Both the position numbers and the translations under genes were made by a program. A DNA stretch of 64,000 bases, taken from contig CABIYE010000007.1 of NCBI GenBank assembly GCA_902362865.1, positions 12,559-76,558 of the forward strand, read 5' to 3'. This document shows positions 63,440 through 64,000 of the stretch, in pieces; within the stretch, counting starts at the first letter, position 1; every line of letters begins with the position of its first letter. A model generated the notes under the pieces. The model was not told the DNA's origin and ran no database searches. It saw only the letters and a list, made by a program, of their open reading frames with translations. This DNA is from Clostridiaceae bacterium (GTDB taxonomy: Bacteria > Bacillota > Clostridia > Lachnospirales > Lachnospiraceae).

Positions 63440-63600
63440 CCATTCTTTGCGGTTTGTGGCTTCGCCGCCCACTTCACGCCGATGTGCGGCTGCTTCACGC
63501 CTTCTTACGGTCACTTCGTGAGCTTCGCTCACTCAGTCGCAGGTGCCCTGCGACTACGCACGAAACAAAGCGGACAAGTCCGCCTTTTTAACGCGTGACC
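63440..63600. other. Hairpin-rich GC block between T-box terminator and cysE
   Basis: This 160-bp interval holds at least three perfect or near-perfect hairpins: GTCGCAG/CTGCGAC, GTGAGC/GCTCAC, and GCGGAC/GTCCGC followed by a T-run on the plus strand. It also contains CGATGTGCGGCTGCT, shared with the interval at about 50,350. It is not coding: the extended cysE frame through it is rich in Arg/Ala/Glu from the repeats. Best read as an inserted or dispersed repetitive element in the cysE leader. Confidence 0.6.
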
Positions 63601-63617
63601 GCAATCTCTACCATTGC

Positions 63618-63870
63618 GAAAAAAATGCCTCTTACGTAATGTAAGAGGCGAATGTGTCCGCGGTTCCACTCTTTTGAAGATTTGTTATGAAAATCTCCGC
63701 TCGTATGCACGTAACGTGTGCCTAACGTACCTGGCTACGTAGTATCTTTCGCCAGGTCAACTCCCGGATGCACTTCACAGAAATCTCCCTCAAGATCGCT
63801 TCCAGCCGATGACAATCTCTCTCTGTCAGTTCTTCTTCCTGCTACTCTTCCGTTCTATGTTTTTGTCGCT
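63618..63870 (-). promoter_or_regulatory. T-box riboswitch, cysteine specifier (UGC)
   Basis: On the minus strand the leader has the T-box motif AAGAGTGGAACCGCGG (63658-63673), followed by an intrinsic terminator: GCCTCTTAC/GTAAGAGGC then seven T (63618-63650). Stem I sequences (AGAGTAGCAGGAAG and AGAGAGAG...GGCTGGAAGCG) lie upstream. In the specifier loop GAAG-TGC-ATCC the codon TGC (63770-63772) reads cysteine, matching the cysE-cysS genes it precedes. Uncharged tRNA-Cys should stabilise antitermination and raise cysteine synthesis and charging. Confidence 0.93.
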
Positions 63871-63879
63871 ATAGAATAT

Positions 63880-63908
63880 ATACTATGTGAAAATAAGAAT
63901 TTTGTCAA
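63880..63908 (-). promoter_or_regulatory. Promoter of the T-box-controlled cysE operon
   Basis: TTGACA (63903-63908), 17-nt spacer and TAGTAT (63880-63885) on the minus strand, just upstream of the T-box stem I. Confidence 0.7.
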
Positions 63909-64000
63909 TATTTTTCCGATTTCTCTCGGTGCTATTTTTGTACCGCTGTTACCATTCACAGCCGATTTGAAATCCAATATGGATTCGTCGTGCTTACACG

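Noticed and set aside
63431..63532. N-terminal extension of cysE
   Set aside because: Sequence MSEAHEVTVRRREAAAHRREV comes from the hairpin block; the family start and GGAGG site are at 63430.
63909..64000. Possible end of a gene at the right edge on the minus strand
   Set aside because: One frame reads TTNPYWISNRL then stop, and another is open through the cysE promoter, but 92 bp is too little to assign either; I see no gene here.
1..64000. CRISPR arrays, prophage, IS elements, rRNA
   Set aside because: No short regularly spaced repeats with unique spacers, no transposase or phage structural proteins, and no rRNA-like sequence were seen.

Overview
The window looks like chromosome from a spore-forming Lachnospiraceae-type gut Firmicute (class Clostridia). 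The reasons are the gene content and order (dgt-dnaG-rpoD-trmK-nif3; cysE-cysS-mrnC-rlmB-sigH), a GerA/SpoVAF-family germination protein, SigH, T-box and cobalamin-riboswitch leaders, strong GGAGG ribosome binding sites and moderate GC. Species cannot be named from the sequence alone. Most genes lie on the minus strand.

Region 1 (1-14,050, minus) is the most unusual part. A sigma-A promoter (14022-14050), a textbook cobalamin riboswitch (13820-13988) and an intrinsic terminator (13700-13738) precede one long operon. Its genes encode: a secreted protein with a DUF4430 / transcobalamin-C-terminal-like domain; a membrane-anchored protein with the alpha/alpha-toroid repeats of the transcobalamin/intrinsic-factor N-terminal domain; a MoxR AAA+ ATPase; a DUF58 protein; a multi-spanning transglutaminase-like protein whose expected catalytic Cys reads as Ser; and a giant exported protein (at least 2014 residues, running off the left edge). 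The giant protein carries a PQQ-type beta-propeller and a recent 942-bp tandem duplication. I read this as a B12-controlled cell-surface system in which the two halves of a mammalian-style cobalamin carrier are separate adjacent genes, probably for capturing or handling corrinoids.

Region 2 (14,097-22,854, minus) is housekeeping: nucleoside kinase, Nif3, TrmK, RpoD, DnaG, dGTPase and polyphosphate:AMP phosphotransferase. Region 3 (22,949-32,810, minus) is a six-gene surface-glycan operon (GT2, WsaF-like, RgpF-RgpF-WsaF fusion, SDR epimerase, RgpF-HAD fusion, WbsX-like) with its own promoter and terminator. Region 4 (32,860-36,265) holds a MATE exporter, a candidate small RNA, two tRNA-Leu(AAG) genes, and infC-rpmI-rplT behind an attenuator leader, with infC starting at AUU.

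Region 5 (36,237-50,129) holds transport and metabolism: NSS and AGCS sodium symporters, a B3/B4-domain protein, DegV, a second MATE, a GerA/SpoVAF-like protein, dUTPase, an FNT channel, MetA (with the Glu111 signature of the acetyl-CoA type), an AI-2E-family exporter, DUF1540, a thioesterase, an aldo/keto reductase, a SEC-C protein and two tiny genes that meet tail to tail. Region 6 (50,130-52,530) contains inverted-repeat elements, an orphan membrane protein and a secreted papain/C39-like protease gene broken by frameshifts.

Region 7 (52,550-63,908) holds purA, a cardiolipin synthase, an 11-residue-repeat protein, a MocR-type regulator, glnS, tRNA-Thr(GGU), and the cysE-cysS-mrnC-rlmB-sigH string behind a cysteine (UGC) T-box leader. 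No insertion sequences, prophage, CRISPR array or rRNA were seen.
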